Shown here: one piece after another, positions 52,181 to 60,992 of the stretch
Layout: every line of letters begins with the position of its first letter
Numbering within the stretch: position 1 is the stretch's first letter
Origin: Labrys miyagiensis
Lineage (GTDB): Bacteria; Pseudomonadota; Alphaproteobacteria; Rhizobiales; Labraceae
DNA length: 64,000 bases
Assembly (NCBI RefSeq): GCF_030160835.1
Contig: NZ_BSPC01000027.1
Span: forward strand, 1 to 64,000
Direction of reading: 5' to 3'
Notes under the pieces: model-generated
Seen by the model: the letters and a program-made list of their open reading frames with translations, nothing else
What the model was told of the DNA's origin: nothing
Databases searched by the model: none
Position numbers and translations under genes: made by a program

Positions 52181-52431
52181 TTCTCGTCCCCAAGCTTCGC
52201 GAGGGTTGCGGTCAGTGCCTCGATGTAAAATCCCCGGCCTTCGTCGGACAGGTCGTCCATATTCACGACACGCCGCTTCATTGGGCTCTGCGAAAGGCGG
52301 TCGTATTGATCTGCCGGGATCAAGACATACTTTCGAACGCCCCGGCTTGCGATCGCGACCGGCTCTATGTTCGCTGCCGCCGCAATTTACCCTGACTTGT
52401 TACCAAGATCGGTCAAGCTAAAGGTCTTCAT
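52177..52431 (-). pseudogene. Phd/YefM-like antitoxin with nonsense mutation
   Basis: ATG at 52431 opens MKTFSLTDLGNKSG; codon 15 is TAA (52387-52389) where GAA/Glu is expected. The same frame runs on without further breaks: IAAAANIEPVAIASRGVRKY, VLIPADQYDRLSQ, and ends LAKLGDEK at 52177. This is a Phd/YefM-type antitoxin N-terminus and linker, 84 codons. Its stop overlaps the toxin ATG. A single base change has truncated it. Confidence 0.7.
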
Positions 52432-52607
52432 GGCTTCTCCAGATAGTCAGCTAACACATATCCCAAATATAGCTGTTTGCGATCAGCCGAGCGAGATTGA
52501 GAAAATAGCCGCAAAACTCCGCATCTAGCTAAGTCGTCTGCCCGCTGCGGGTGAGATCAGAGCGGACAGCGATTGTAGGGCGGAGAGAGACCGCCCTACC
52601 CTGTAAA

Positions 52608-52690
52608 CTATTCGTCAAACGCCTCGTCGGCGCTGACGTCCGCATCCTCGCCCCCTGCCCCCGCTCACCGTCTCAACAGGCTGGGGCTTG
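52608..52690 (-). pseudogene. C-terminal remnant, DEAFDE copy 1
   Basis: Minus-strand reading ends EDADVSADEAFDE and stops at 52608. The same C-terminus (EDADCNINYDEAFDE) occurs at 54292. Upstream sequence changes frame, so it is decayed. The parent protein was not identified. Confidence 0.4.
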
Positions 52691-52742
52691 AGCGGAGCCG
52701 GCACTATTCTCCTCCAGCTTTGCCGGCGTCAGATGTATCCAG

Positions 52743-52976
52743 CTATCTCTCGTGTTGGCTGAAGAAAATAGCTTCCAATTCATTGAAGGCTTGGTTTGCC
52801 AAGTTGGTATTCGGTGAGGCATCTCTACACGCTAGGACAACTCGGTTGATCTCTTCATTCGGTCTAAGCGTTCTTTCGGCGCAGTAGGCACTAATGATCT
52901 GGTGGAGGCAACCAACAATAGTGGTGTCTGCCTGTTTGGCGCGGTCAAGTAGCCACTGATCAAAAGGTCGTTCCAT
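52743..52976 (-). CDS. hypothetical protein, 77 aa
   Basis: ATG at 52976 follows AGGAGG at good spacing, so translation is very likely. Helical: ERPFDQWLLDRAKQADTTIV, LHQIISAYCAERTLRPNEEI and LANQAFNELEAIFFSQ. Function is unknown. Confidence 0.65.
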   Translation of the reverse strand: MERPFDQWLLDRAKQADTTIVGCLHQIISAYCAERTLRPNEEINRVVLACRDASPNTNLANQAFNELEAIFFSQHER

Positions 52977-53093
52977 AGACTTACCTCCTGAAAACGTTTA
53001 GGTGCCCTCAGCCTACAAAAAAGGATGAATTGTCAAGGCCAAGCTGTCTATGCAACCATCTATCCACAAGAATAAAAATCGAGAGAGCGCAAC

Positions 53094-53348
53094 ATGTCCG
53101 ACAATTTAATCGTGTACCTTAAACTCGTTTGTCGCCGGTGTGGGAGCGGTGACATCAACCTGCCAGAGCAGCCTTTGCCTGACGACACGATCTTATGCAG
53201 GTGCGGCACCAATCTTGGCACATACGAACAGGCAAGTGCGAAGATCCGCCAAGGCGCCATCGCGTCCGTTTCCCGGGAATTCGCCAAAGGAATCCGTCAC
53301 GGCACGAAAGAGATAGGAAATGGTCGCGCCAGCATCGTTGCGCCTTAG
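53094..53348 (+). CDS. zinc-ribbon-like small protein
   Basis: Encodes 84 aa. Two CxxC pairs (CRRCGS and CRCG, ~20 residues apart) can bind one zinc, typical of ribbons in nucleic-acid-binding proteins. A helical C-terminal tail follows (FAKGIRHGTKEIGNGRA). ATG at 53094. Function is unknown. Confidence 0.6.
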   Translation: MSDNLIVYLKLVCRRCGSGDINLPEQPLPDDTILCRCGTNLGTYEQASAKIRQGAIASVSREFAKGIRHGTKEIGNGRASIVAP

Positions 53349-53483
53349 TTTTTGGGCGGATGGTGTCAAAATGACCGCCTCTGGGCGCGTAGGATCTTCA
53401 CGGGAGATGGAGTTTGCGGACACTAGCCGTTGTTCTTTCCATACTCGATATGGAACCGATAGCTGGTATGAAACGTTGATCCG

Positions 53484-53638
53484 CCCGACAGGCTGTCAGT
53501 CATGGGAAACCTTGGGCGCCTATTCATGGAAAGTCCCCTCTGCCTCTGTTCATTGCCGTGAACACCGGCGAGGGACGAGACCTCAGCCTAGTCCGGGAGC
53601 GCATCGAGTTGGAGCTCTCTGGTGCGCTCCCACCAAAC
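53484..53638 (-). repeat. dispersed repeat, copy 2
   Basis: Inverted match of 14571-14727. Here the plus-strand frame is slightly longer and reads GRDLSLVRERIELELSGALP. The flanks (53349-53875) otherwise hold no convincing gene. Confidence 0.55.
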
Positions 53639-53875
53639 GCCAAGTGGATTATGGGCAGACGGGCACCGGAGGCCGGACAGATTGGGGTTGTGTCAATGGG
53701 ACAGTGTCAAAGGCGCCATTCTCTTGGGCACGGCGCCACTCACCAGTAACACTTACCCCAAACGCCAGAACACAAGCACGGCGAAACTCGCGTTCTGTGC
53801 GGGCTCACTGGATCCAACACCAGCGATAAGCTCAAGGCGCTGGATGACGCCATCTCTCACTAATAACTAGCTCCG

Positions 53876-54136
53876 TCATCGCTCCACTATGGTCATGCCG
53901 GCTTCGGCGACCGCTACAATAAAGGCCTCCCGCGCAGCTCCTTCTCCGCAGGTTTTCGCCAGGACTTCGCGACATTTCCGACGGGCCGCCTCATGTGCAG
54001 TGCCGGAGGGATTTGGCCAGCGATGCAGGAGATAATATGCAGCCTCATCGACGCTGCTCACGCGCTCAACAAGGCTGCCCTGCCGTGTGAAATACACCGG
54101 CCTTTCGAACGGCAACTTCTGCATCGATCGAAACAT
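53876..54136 (-). CDS. DUF982 protein
   Basis: ~86 aa from ATG at 54136. FERPVYFTRQGSLVERVSSV, EAAYYLLHRWPNPSGTAHEA and ARRKCREVLAKTCGEGAARE match DUF982, with the normal alanine-rich C-terminal helix (AFIVAVAEAG). It is a distant paralogue of the protein at 38401-38646. Function is unknown. Confidence 0.75.
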   Translation of the reverse strand: MFRSMQKLPFERPVYFTRQGSLVERVSSVDEAAYYLLHRWPNPSGTAHEAARRKCREVLAKTCGEGAAREAFIVAVAEAGMTIVER

Positions 54137-54291
54137 AGCAGACTTCAACGCTCGACGTGGTTCCCGGTTCCGTTATTGATTGAATGATCAATATTGAATT
54201 CGAAGGCTGGAAGGATGAATGCGCCGGCGGCTGCGTTCTGACACGAGACAGAGCGGGCAGAGAGAGGCCGGCGGAGAGAAACCGCCCTGCC

Positions 54292-54541
54292 CTATTCGTC
54301 GAACGCCTCGTCATAGTTGATGTTGCAATCTGCGTCCTCCTGATCCTCCTTGCCCGCCAACTCGACAGGCCCTCTTCCTAGGCGGGGCGGACATGCGCCA
54401 TTCGTTGAATGTGATAGCCAAGAGTGCCTCAGTCAGCGAGCATGTCCCCTTCGGAGCCAACGACCGAGGCGGTTGGATGACTACAACGGCGAAGGGTTTC
54501 GGGTGCCGTGAGGCGTATGAAAGCCTCTCATGCAGGAACCC
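54292..54541 (-). pseudogene. decayed gene, DEAFDE copy 2
   Basis: The N-terminal frame reads KPFAVVVIQPPRSLAPKGTC, SLTEALLAITFNEWRMSAPP. It then shifts to GRGPVELAGKEDQEDADCNI, ending NYDEAFDE and stop at 54292. The frame shift at ~54370 breaks the gene. The C-terminus matches the remnant at 52608, so both derive from one family, not recognised. Confidence 0.4.
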
Positions 54542-54779
54542 GCGGACCACAGTCGAAGGCTATGGGGATTTCAATTTGCGGCTGATGTCGGCGATGGCGC
54601 GACCGCGGCAGGGAAGCGCCGCGATGGACGCGGACAGACCGCTTCGTTGGGCGGGGACGCGGTGTTGTCGGCCCGTCGCGCGACCAGACGCGGCCCCTTC
54701 GGCGTCGGTTGTCACCATAGACACGCGTGAGTCTGTTACCGGAGGCTGAAGGCTGAAGGCTGGACTATGCCATGCCGGG

Positions 54780-54975
54780 TCATGGTGCGCTGCTCCCGGT
54801 CGATGGGGAATCGTGTGGCGGTCCGCGCGGCTGCCTCCACCGTTCGAACACCTCGATGACGATCATGCGTCCGCCGCAGCATGAGCATGGCGGGCGGACG
54901 TCAGCCGGTTCTTTCGGAATATTGTCATCGGGCGGCGGCGCCACCGCATGCGCTGGCGCAGCGGCGTGATCGATG
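54780..54975 (-). pseudogene. C-terminal remnant of an IS91-family transposase
   Basis: Minus-strand reading gives PPCSCCGGRMIVIEVFERW, the zinc-binding C-terminus of IS91/IS801-type transposases (PCPCCGGRM plus IIE), preceded by APPPDDNIPKEPADVRP. Only about 60 codons remain. Tandem GGCTGAA units lie at 54743-54763, just outside the remnant. Confidence 0.6.
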
Positions 54976-55244
54976 CATTGGCCGACAAGGTAGCCATGGC
55001 GAGTTCCTCTCTTTGAAGGAATTCCGGCGACTATCTTCGCGCTGACAGTGTCGCGCTGGTGGAGGTGAGATGACATTGCCACTGCCGGTAACCACTCGCC
55101 ACCCGGCGCCTTGAGCGCGCGAACGCCCGTCCTCGCGCGATATCACCCCCCATGGCGGGAAAGAAACCGCTGGCTGGAAGAATGCCCGCGTATGAGCAGA
55201 CTGGAGCGGCACCGGTGAGGCACCGCTTCGCTGGTAGAGACGAC

Positions 55245-56465
55245 TCAGCCTTGTTTCCAGGCCTTGGCAACCGAGCGGTAATTCAGCTTCGGCGCCTGTT
55301 GCTCGACGGGATAGGTGGCCTCCTGCTGCCAATACCAGCCATTGGGATCCCACACCGGAAATTTGGTCCTCGCTTGGTAATTCTGTTTGGGCCAACCCCA
55401 ACCGGTGTCGGATTCGATGCGCATGATGCCAAACGTTTTCTCCCAACCTGCCTCCCATCGCCGTTCCTCGTTCAGGAAGATGCAGGCGCCGAGCATCATC
55501 CCGTTGCTGCCGCCGGGTTTGGACGCTGCAATCTGTGCAGTCAGCCATTCGGCCTGTCCGGCCTCGCTATTTCCAGCTTGTTCGATGGATGAACCGAGCT
55601 CGGTAAACATGACGGGTGAGGGGGCGATATTATACTTGCGCCAATAGGCGGGCAGGCGATTGGAAAGATAATCACCAATCGCCGAGCCCTCGCGCTGCGG
55701 GTTCGTCGCGAATACGATCCGCTCGTTCCAGAGCTGTTCGGGCGTGTACGGACCGATATTGCCGGATTGGCCGAACATGGCGTTGCGCACTTGCAGGAAA
55801 TAGCCGGCGCCCTCGATGCCGTCGTAAACGCCGAAGGAGGTGCAGATCATGATTGGAGGCTTGTTTTGATCCGCGATGTTGTTTCTTTGTTCCCATTCGA
55901 CGAGCCATCGGATCGCCGTCACGACATGCATCGGGTTACCGCCCCCCTCTTCCGAAAGTTCAAACTCGTTGAAGATCTTCCACATTCCCACGCCGGGGAC
56001 CAGTGAACCAGATTGATAGATTTCGGGAATGATTCGCTCGACGTTCGTTCGCGCCGCGTCGGTGGCTCCCTTAATGAGGAGCTGCAAGGTGTAATTGCTG
56101 ATCGGGATGGTCGCCTTCATATTGTAGTGGTTGCACAACTTCAGGAACGTCAGGTGTTCCAGAAATGTCTGCGGGACGCCGTTCTGATCTTTTTGGGTGA
56201 TAGGCGCCGCCCAATCGTAGCAATGAATGAAGTTGACGCCCAACTGTTGGCTGAAACGGCCGAGGTCCCTCCGGCCGTACTCTTCTCCCTGATTAGGGCT
56301 TCTTTCGGACCATAATTCAAAGAAGATATTGTTATAAAAATCGGAATTCTCATAGAGGCCTTGGGATGTCTTGGTGTAATCGCTGGGGCCTGGCATATAG
56401 GCCATGCCCCGAATATTGGCGACGCCGAATTGCTTGCAACGATCCAGTGCTGTCATGTTGGCCAT
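55245..56465 (-). CDS. leaderless TIM-barrel glycosidase-like protein
   Basis: Encodes 406 aa, ATG at 56465 after GAGGAACG. The sequence looks like a clan-A glycoside hydrolase: N166-E167 (KIFNEFE) fits the acid/base Asn-Glu pair and E289 (VMFTELGSS) fits the nucleophile, ~120 residues apart. Aromatic residues are frequent (WGWPKQNY, WDPNGWYWQQ near the C-terminus). No signal peptide is visible. Upstream, 56530-56660 is AT-rich and may hold the promoter. Substrate is unknown. Confidence 0.65.
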   Translation of the reverse strand: MANMTALDRCKQFGVANIRGMAYMPGPSDYTKTSQGLYENSDFYNNIFFELWSERSPNQGEEYGRRDLGRFSQQLGVNFIHCYDWAAPITQKDQNGVPQTFLEHLTFLKLCNHYNMKATIPISNYTLQLLIKGATDAARTNVERIIPEIYQSGSLVPGVGMWKIFNEFELSEEGGGNPMHVVTAIRWLVEWEQRNNIADQNKPPIMICTSFGVYDGIEGAGYFLQVRNAMFGQSGNIGPYTPEQLWNERIVFATNPQREGSAIGDYLSNRLPAYWRKYNIAPSPVMFTELGSSIEQAGNSEAGQAEWLTAQIAASKPGGSNGMMLGACIFLNEERRWEAGWEKTFGIMRIESDTGWGWPKQNYQARTKFPVWDPNGWYWQQEATYPVEQQAPKLNYRSVAKAWKQG

Positions 56466-57512
56466 AAGCGTTCCTCATTCAAATTATAAAGCCACATCGT
56501 GAGTAAAATGAGTGGTGTGGCATATCCAGCTTAACGTCGTGACACAGTTGTGACTTCAAGGTGCGCGAACTATTTTTTTTCATGAATTTAGATATATATC
56601 ACAAAAGTGTTATCTTACTCAATTTTAATTTGTAAACCTACTTGTATTAATAGTGGAGGATTTCCTGAAGAGTTATCGATGCCTATCGTTCCGCGAAAAT
56701 TTAATATGTACATCGACATTTGGAGCATCTTTATCGAACAACTGCCGGATATATCCTAACTCGTAGTCAACACTTGCCTCGATGGCGAACTGTTGTTGAT
56801 CGGAAGCTGACCAATGTTGGCGTGGCAGCAAAGCAGGCAGCAGGCAGGCAAAGGGATTCTCGTGCCTCTTTGATCGGACCCCCGAACTTCCGAGTCGGGC
56901 GCCATACGCAGGCCACGCGCCGGAAACCGCCGAGCCGCGTGGGCTCGAGCCCGCAGGGCACGGTGCCCAATTTCAGGAAACCGTCATCTAGGCGATGCGC
57001 AGGAATGGTGGCGAGTTGCGCCGCTGGTCCTATCAGTCGTGCCCTGTCAAGGGGGAAGACTGGCCGTCCGGCCAAGCCATTCCTGAATTCGATTGGACCT
57101 CGGCAAGCTGCAACACGCTGATCCGGAAATGGTCCTTTGCCAAGCACCGATTAACCGCGCACCTCTATGGCGCTGACGCCTTGAGCATCGGGCGATACTG
57201 ACGACGCGCGGTCGGTGAATGTCTGCTTCATGGTACCAATTTGATGTCCGCTTTGGGGCGCGGAGCAGCACGTCCCCTATCGTCCAGTGAGCCAATGTCT
57301 TTTCCCGGTGCATTGCGTCGAATATCGCCGCATCGCTAATGCTCAGGGCCGACTTTAACTATCTGCATCGTTTATGGGGTAACAGGCTTCAAATGGGCTT
57401 CAGACAGCGTGCAATTAGCGATAGTGGTCCGCTCTGCCGGTAGGAAACGCGCGAAACGAGCCACTTTAGTGCCCCGCAGTCAACGGCGCAGTCATCGCCA
57501 CAGTTGCGAGAG
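56466..57512. other. gene-poor region
   Basis: The first ~200 bases are AT-rich and promoter-like for the glycosidase gene. From ~56720 to 57350 several frames are open, but composition and starts are unconvincing, and fragments look like decayed coding DNA. No confident gene. Confidence 0.4.
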
Positions 57513-58187
57513 TTATACATCCGCATAGTCAATCGACAGGCTTTCAGCGATGGCACGGATCTCCGCGTGGCAAGCGACGTCTGCCACAGACCGAGTCGCT
57601 ACCGGCTCTAGAAGGTCGTCTGCTACACGATCGCCAAACAACATGACTGCGAATTCGGGACCGAACTGGACCGAACTGTAGTATAGGCCGTGCGCTTTTG
57701 GACAGCCTGCATGGACGCGCTCTGCCCAGGCGCGCGTCGCTGGATAGGTGCTTCGCGGCCCGGCCAAGAGGGCATTCCGGCTGACGCCGACCTTACGCTG
57801 CCCGGCATTGGTGAGGTCCACGAGGTTCAGGTCCGCCGTAGATTTGACTATGCTGTGACTGTAGCCCCTAAAGTCGGCGGGATAGACGATCTGCAAAGTC
57901 GGCAAGCCGGTCTTTGGGTCGATGAGCGGTGTATCGGGACAACGCAGGATGATCTCGCAGGTGGCGCAGGGAAATGTCTGCGCTGCATAGATGGTTGGAA
58001 TGATCACTCCAGCTGCATTGCGGAAGGGGGAGAAACGCGCATCGCCGGCGGCCGTGGGATTGAATTGCTCAGCCTTATAGGCGGCGGGATGAATACGATG
58101 CAGCTCGGTACCCTTGGTGACTACGACATGGGCCTCCCTCCCGACCCGCATTGTAGACGGGTCGGGAATCGCAAGTTCGAAGCGCAT
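57513..58187 (-). CDS. RES-domain toxin
   Basis: Encodes 224 aa from ATG at 58187, overlapping the antitoxin stop (TGATG). RES fold features: LHRIH (catalytic Arg), IYAAQTFPCATCEIILR (Glu) and YYSSVQFG (Ser), giving the Arg-Glu-Ser triad. RES toxins deplete NAD+ in the Xre-RES systems. The gene seems complete. Confidence 0.85.
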   Translation of the reverse strand: MRFELAIPDPSTMRVGREAHVVVTKGTELHRIHPAAYKAEQFNPTAAGDARFSPFRNAAGVIIPTIYAAQTFPCATCEIILRCPDTPLIDPKTGLPTLQIVYPADFRGYSHSIVKSTADLNLVDLTNAGQRKVGVSRNALLAGPRSTYPATRAWAERVHAGCPKAHGLYYSSVQFGPEFAVMLFGDRVADDLLEPVATRSVADVACHAEIRAIAESLSIDYADV

Positions 58188-58978
58188 CAGCCATGCTCCG
58201 CTGGCACAATCTCCCGCTTGAACGCGGCAACGACCTCTACTTCCTTCGAACCAAGCCGCTCGGCAGGCGCGGCGCCGAAATCGAGATGCGGCCGCGTCAG
58301 CCAGTGGAGCAGCCGAAAGGCGCTCCATGTCTCGGGCTTCAGCGCGATCAGCTCCGCCACAGCAGGAAAAATGCGGCGTCCCTCGACGTCGAACTGGAAC
58401 AGCGGATACATGGCGCGGCCGTCAGCCGTGAAGCGCAAGATTTCTCGCTTTTCCTCCTTGCGCTTCATTGTCGCGGACGGATTCGCGCTCGACAGCCCCA
58501 GCAACTCACATGCCTGCGCCTGATCGACCATCGATGTACCAGCTAGGATCTTCTCCTGGAGCCGCGCACGGTTGAGTGCCGTTTGCAATTCGGAGTCGTT
58601 GCCCTTCGCCAGACTCTCGCGAAGCATGACCCGATAGGCGTCGACAACCTTGTCGATCTCACTCGAGAAGCGACCGCTGAACACAGCGACAAAAGCCGCG
58701 GTTATAGCTTCCCGAACGCCAGTAGGCGCGTTGCCGGCTACGGTCTTGGCTTCGCTGGACTCTGTTGTCGACGCGGCGAGGGTCTGCATGATCGCGCGCC
58801 ATTTGTCCACGTCGACTGGATCGGCATCTATGGAGACGTCGACATGAACCGAACCTGCGGTTAATGCTGATACGGCGATGTCGTCGGACGCGTAGAGCAT
58901 GTGCGCGGCACGAGGATCTGGGCGGGACCCATGAGGTTTCCGGCGAGTCTTCGCGTGGGCTAGTGGCGTCGCAACCAT
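58187..58978 (-). CDS. Xre-MbcA-ParS-type antitoxin
   Basis: Encodes 263 aa, first gene of the pair. Residues ~150-260 (TSMVDQAQACELLGLSSANP, EILRFTADGRAMYPLFQFDV, WSAFRLLHWLTRPHLDFGAA) match the C-terminal toxin-binding region of RES antitoxins. The N-terminal part is unusually long and may contain a second regulatory domain. It would repress the operon and neutralise the RES toxin. Confidence 0.8.
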   Translation of the reverse strand: MVATPLAHAKTRRKPHGSRPDPRAAHMLYASDDIAVSALTAGSVHVDVSIDADPVDVDKWRAIMQTLAASTTESSEAKTVAGNAPTGVREAITAAFVAVFSGRFSSEIDKVVDAYRVMLRESLAKGNDSELQTALNRARLQEKILAGTSMVDQAQACELLGLSSANPSATMKRKEEKREILRFTADGRAMYPLFQFDVEGRRIFPAVAELIALKPETWSAFRLLHWLTRPHLDFGAAPAERLGSKEVEVVAAFKREIVPAEHG

Positions 58979-59079
58979 TCCAGACCCCTAGTTTCGATAT
59001 GATCTTTTACTTACATAGCGAACATATTACCAAATTGCCAGTCTGATCGCCCAAATCGTGCGATCAAAATTGAAGTCGC

Positions 59080-59545
59080 TCATTGAATGTCGGCTGTCCG
59101 AGCGCAGTGCGTCGCGCTTACGCGAACCGTCGTCGTGGCACGTGCGGAGGCTCGCATCTTCAGCAGTCGCAGAATGGTATTGTCGCTGACCGGCACTCCA
59201 AGGCGGTTCCTCAACCACTCTCCCGGTAACCCGCCCACTGCATGGCCAAGAAGCTGAACAATGTCCGACACCCGCCGGGTCCGACGCGCTGAGGACGCCC
59301 AACTGCCGGTAATAGATCGACAAATGTTTGGCGCCCGCACTCCGCGTTGCGAAATCACCATCGGGTCATCAGAAGCTTCACGGTCACGATAAACCCTTGG
59401 ACCGCCAAATCCTTGAGGTCCCGCCGATGCCAGCCAAACCGGCACGTTGACCGGTCACCACATCCGGGACAAGTGCCATTGGCGTCTGCAACGGCTGACA
59501 CCACCCAACAGCCGTTGGCCGATTCGACGCCCAAAACACGCTACA
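59080..59545 (-). pseudogene. ISL3-family transposase, N-terminal remnant
   Basis: Minus-strand frames read VLGVESANGCWVVSAVADAN, CPGCGDRST (zinc finger), WHRRDLKDLAVQGFIVTVKL, then a stop where RW*FRNAEC would be. A second frame continues RRTRRVSDIVQLLGHAVGGL, PGEWLRNRLGVPVSDNTILR. This is the ISL3 N-terminal region with at least one nonsense change and one shift. Ends were not identified. Confidence 0.65.
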
Positions 59546-59673
59546 TGGCCGGGGGCCCAATCAGATTTTGCTCGTATGCACGCAGATATCGCCTCCGAGC
59601 CAGGCGCTCAAGCCAAACACCACAGACCTTGAGGAAGACGCGTGCGGTGCGACAATCAGGCCCGCCCTACGGG

Positions 59674-60990
59674 TTACCGGCACCAGTTTTCGATGGCGAG
59701 GGCAATCGACTTGGTGCAGTCGATGAGATCTCGAATGGAGACCTTCTCGTTAGGCTGATGCGATTGCGCCGGATTGCCCGGGCCGAAATTGACTGTCGGG
59801 GTTTCGCCCAGCCCGGTCGGAAGTCCGATATCGCTATGCGCGCCGAAGCCGGACAGATCCGGTGAAAGACCGGCCTGCGCCACCGCGCCCTGGAAGGCCG
59901 TAACGAAGGGGTGCTCGGCCGAAACCTCCGCGCAATCGGCATCGAGGATCCACTCGACCCGAGCTGGATGTTCGCGCAGATAAGGATCGGCCTGGCAGAC
60001 CGCCCCGACATGGGCTTCCACCTCGCGCTTCACATGCCCGCCCAGACCGAACGCGTCCTTCTCGCTCGGGAGATATTGGACGTCGATGATGATCTCGGCC
60101 CTGCCGGCCATCGAGGAAGGGTGCTCCCCGGCCTTGATCTGCGTGATGATGATCTGATTCGGCAGGTCCATGAGCGGGTGGTTCTTCTTGGGATCGAACA
60201 TCCAGCGCCGATTCAAGATGTCGATACCGTCGAGCATCTGCCGCGCGAGCTGGACCGCATCGACCGGCCCGCTCGAATACCAGGCATTCGGCGTCAGTTC
60301 GGCATGGCCGCCGATGCCGTCAATGATGATCTTGCCCCACAGGATGCCGTGGCAGAGCGGAGCGATGCGGTTGGCGGTCGGCTCGGTCATGATGCCGGCA
60401 TCGGCGCGAAAGCCGCGATCGACCATGGCGAGGGAGCCCATGCCGCCGATCTCCTCGTCGACCACCGTGGTGAAGACGACGTCGCCCGAAAGCTCGACCC
60501 CAATCTCTCTGAGGATTTCGATCGCCATCAGCATCGAGGCCACGCCGCCCTTCATGTCGACCGTGCCTCGTCCCTGGATATAGCCGTCCTTGACGACGGG
60601 CACGAAGGGATCGCTGGTCCAGTGCTCGGGCGCACCGGGCGGCACAACGTCGATATGCCCAGTCAGCATCAGCGAGCGTCCGCCGCCCTTGCCCACCAAA
60701 GTGCCTCCGAGATTGGGACGGCCCTCGAAGGTGCGGCCCTTGTTGGCGCCGGGGCGACCCTTGTATTTCTCATAGAGGGCCGGACCGTCCGGATCCCACA
60801 GGTCGGTGGTGAAGCCGATCTTTTCCAGCCGCATCTGCAGATATTCCTGGCAGAGTCGCTCGCCCGGTCCAGCCTCCCTGGGATTGGACTTCACGATCGA
60901 GTCGAAGCTCACCAGGTCGCAAAGCGTCTGGGTGATCCGATCGGCCCTGTTCTCAACGGCCTCGGCAATGCGGGCTTGAAGGGTGGTCAT
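59674..60990 (-). CDS. M20-family metallopeptidase (ArgE/DapE-like)
   Basis: Encodes 438 aa from ATG at 60990. Zinc/catalytic positions: H112 (TGHIDVVPPG), D114, D145 (GRGTVDMKGG), E179/E180 (VDEEIGG), E203 (TEPT), and a C-terminal His in SHQPNE. The family cleaves amide bonds of N-acyl amino acids or dipeptides. Being last in an ABC importer operon, it probably processes the imported compound. The substrate is not identified. Confidence 0.85.
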   Translation of the reverse strand: MTTLQARIAEAVENRADRITQTLCDLVSFDSIVKSNPREAGPGERLCQEYLQMRLEKIGFTTDLWDPDGPALYEKYKGRPGANKGRTFEGRPNLGGTLVGKGGGRSLMLTGHIDVVPPGAPEHWTSDPFVPVVKDGYIQGRGTVDMKGGVASMLMAIEILREIGVELSGDVVFTTVVDEEIGGMGSLAMVDRGFRADAGIMTEPTANRIAPLCHGILWGKIIIDGIGGHAELTPNAWYSSGPVDAVQLARQMLDGIDILNRRWMFDPKKNHPLMDLPNQIIITQIKAGEHPSSMAGRAEIIIDVQYLPSEKDAFGLGGHVKREVEAHVGAVCQADPYLREHPARVEWILDADCAEVSAEHPFVTAFQGAVAQAGLSPDLSGFGAHSDIGLPTGLGETPTVNFGPGNPAQSHQPNEKVSIRDLIDCTKSIALAIENWCR

Positions 60991-60992
60991 TC

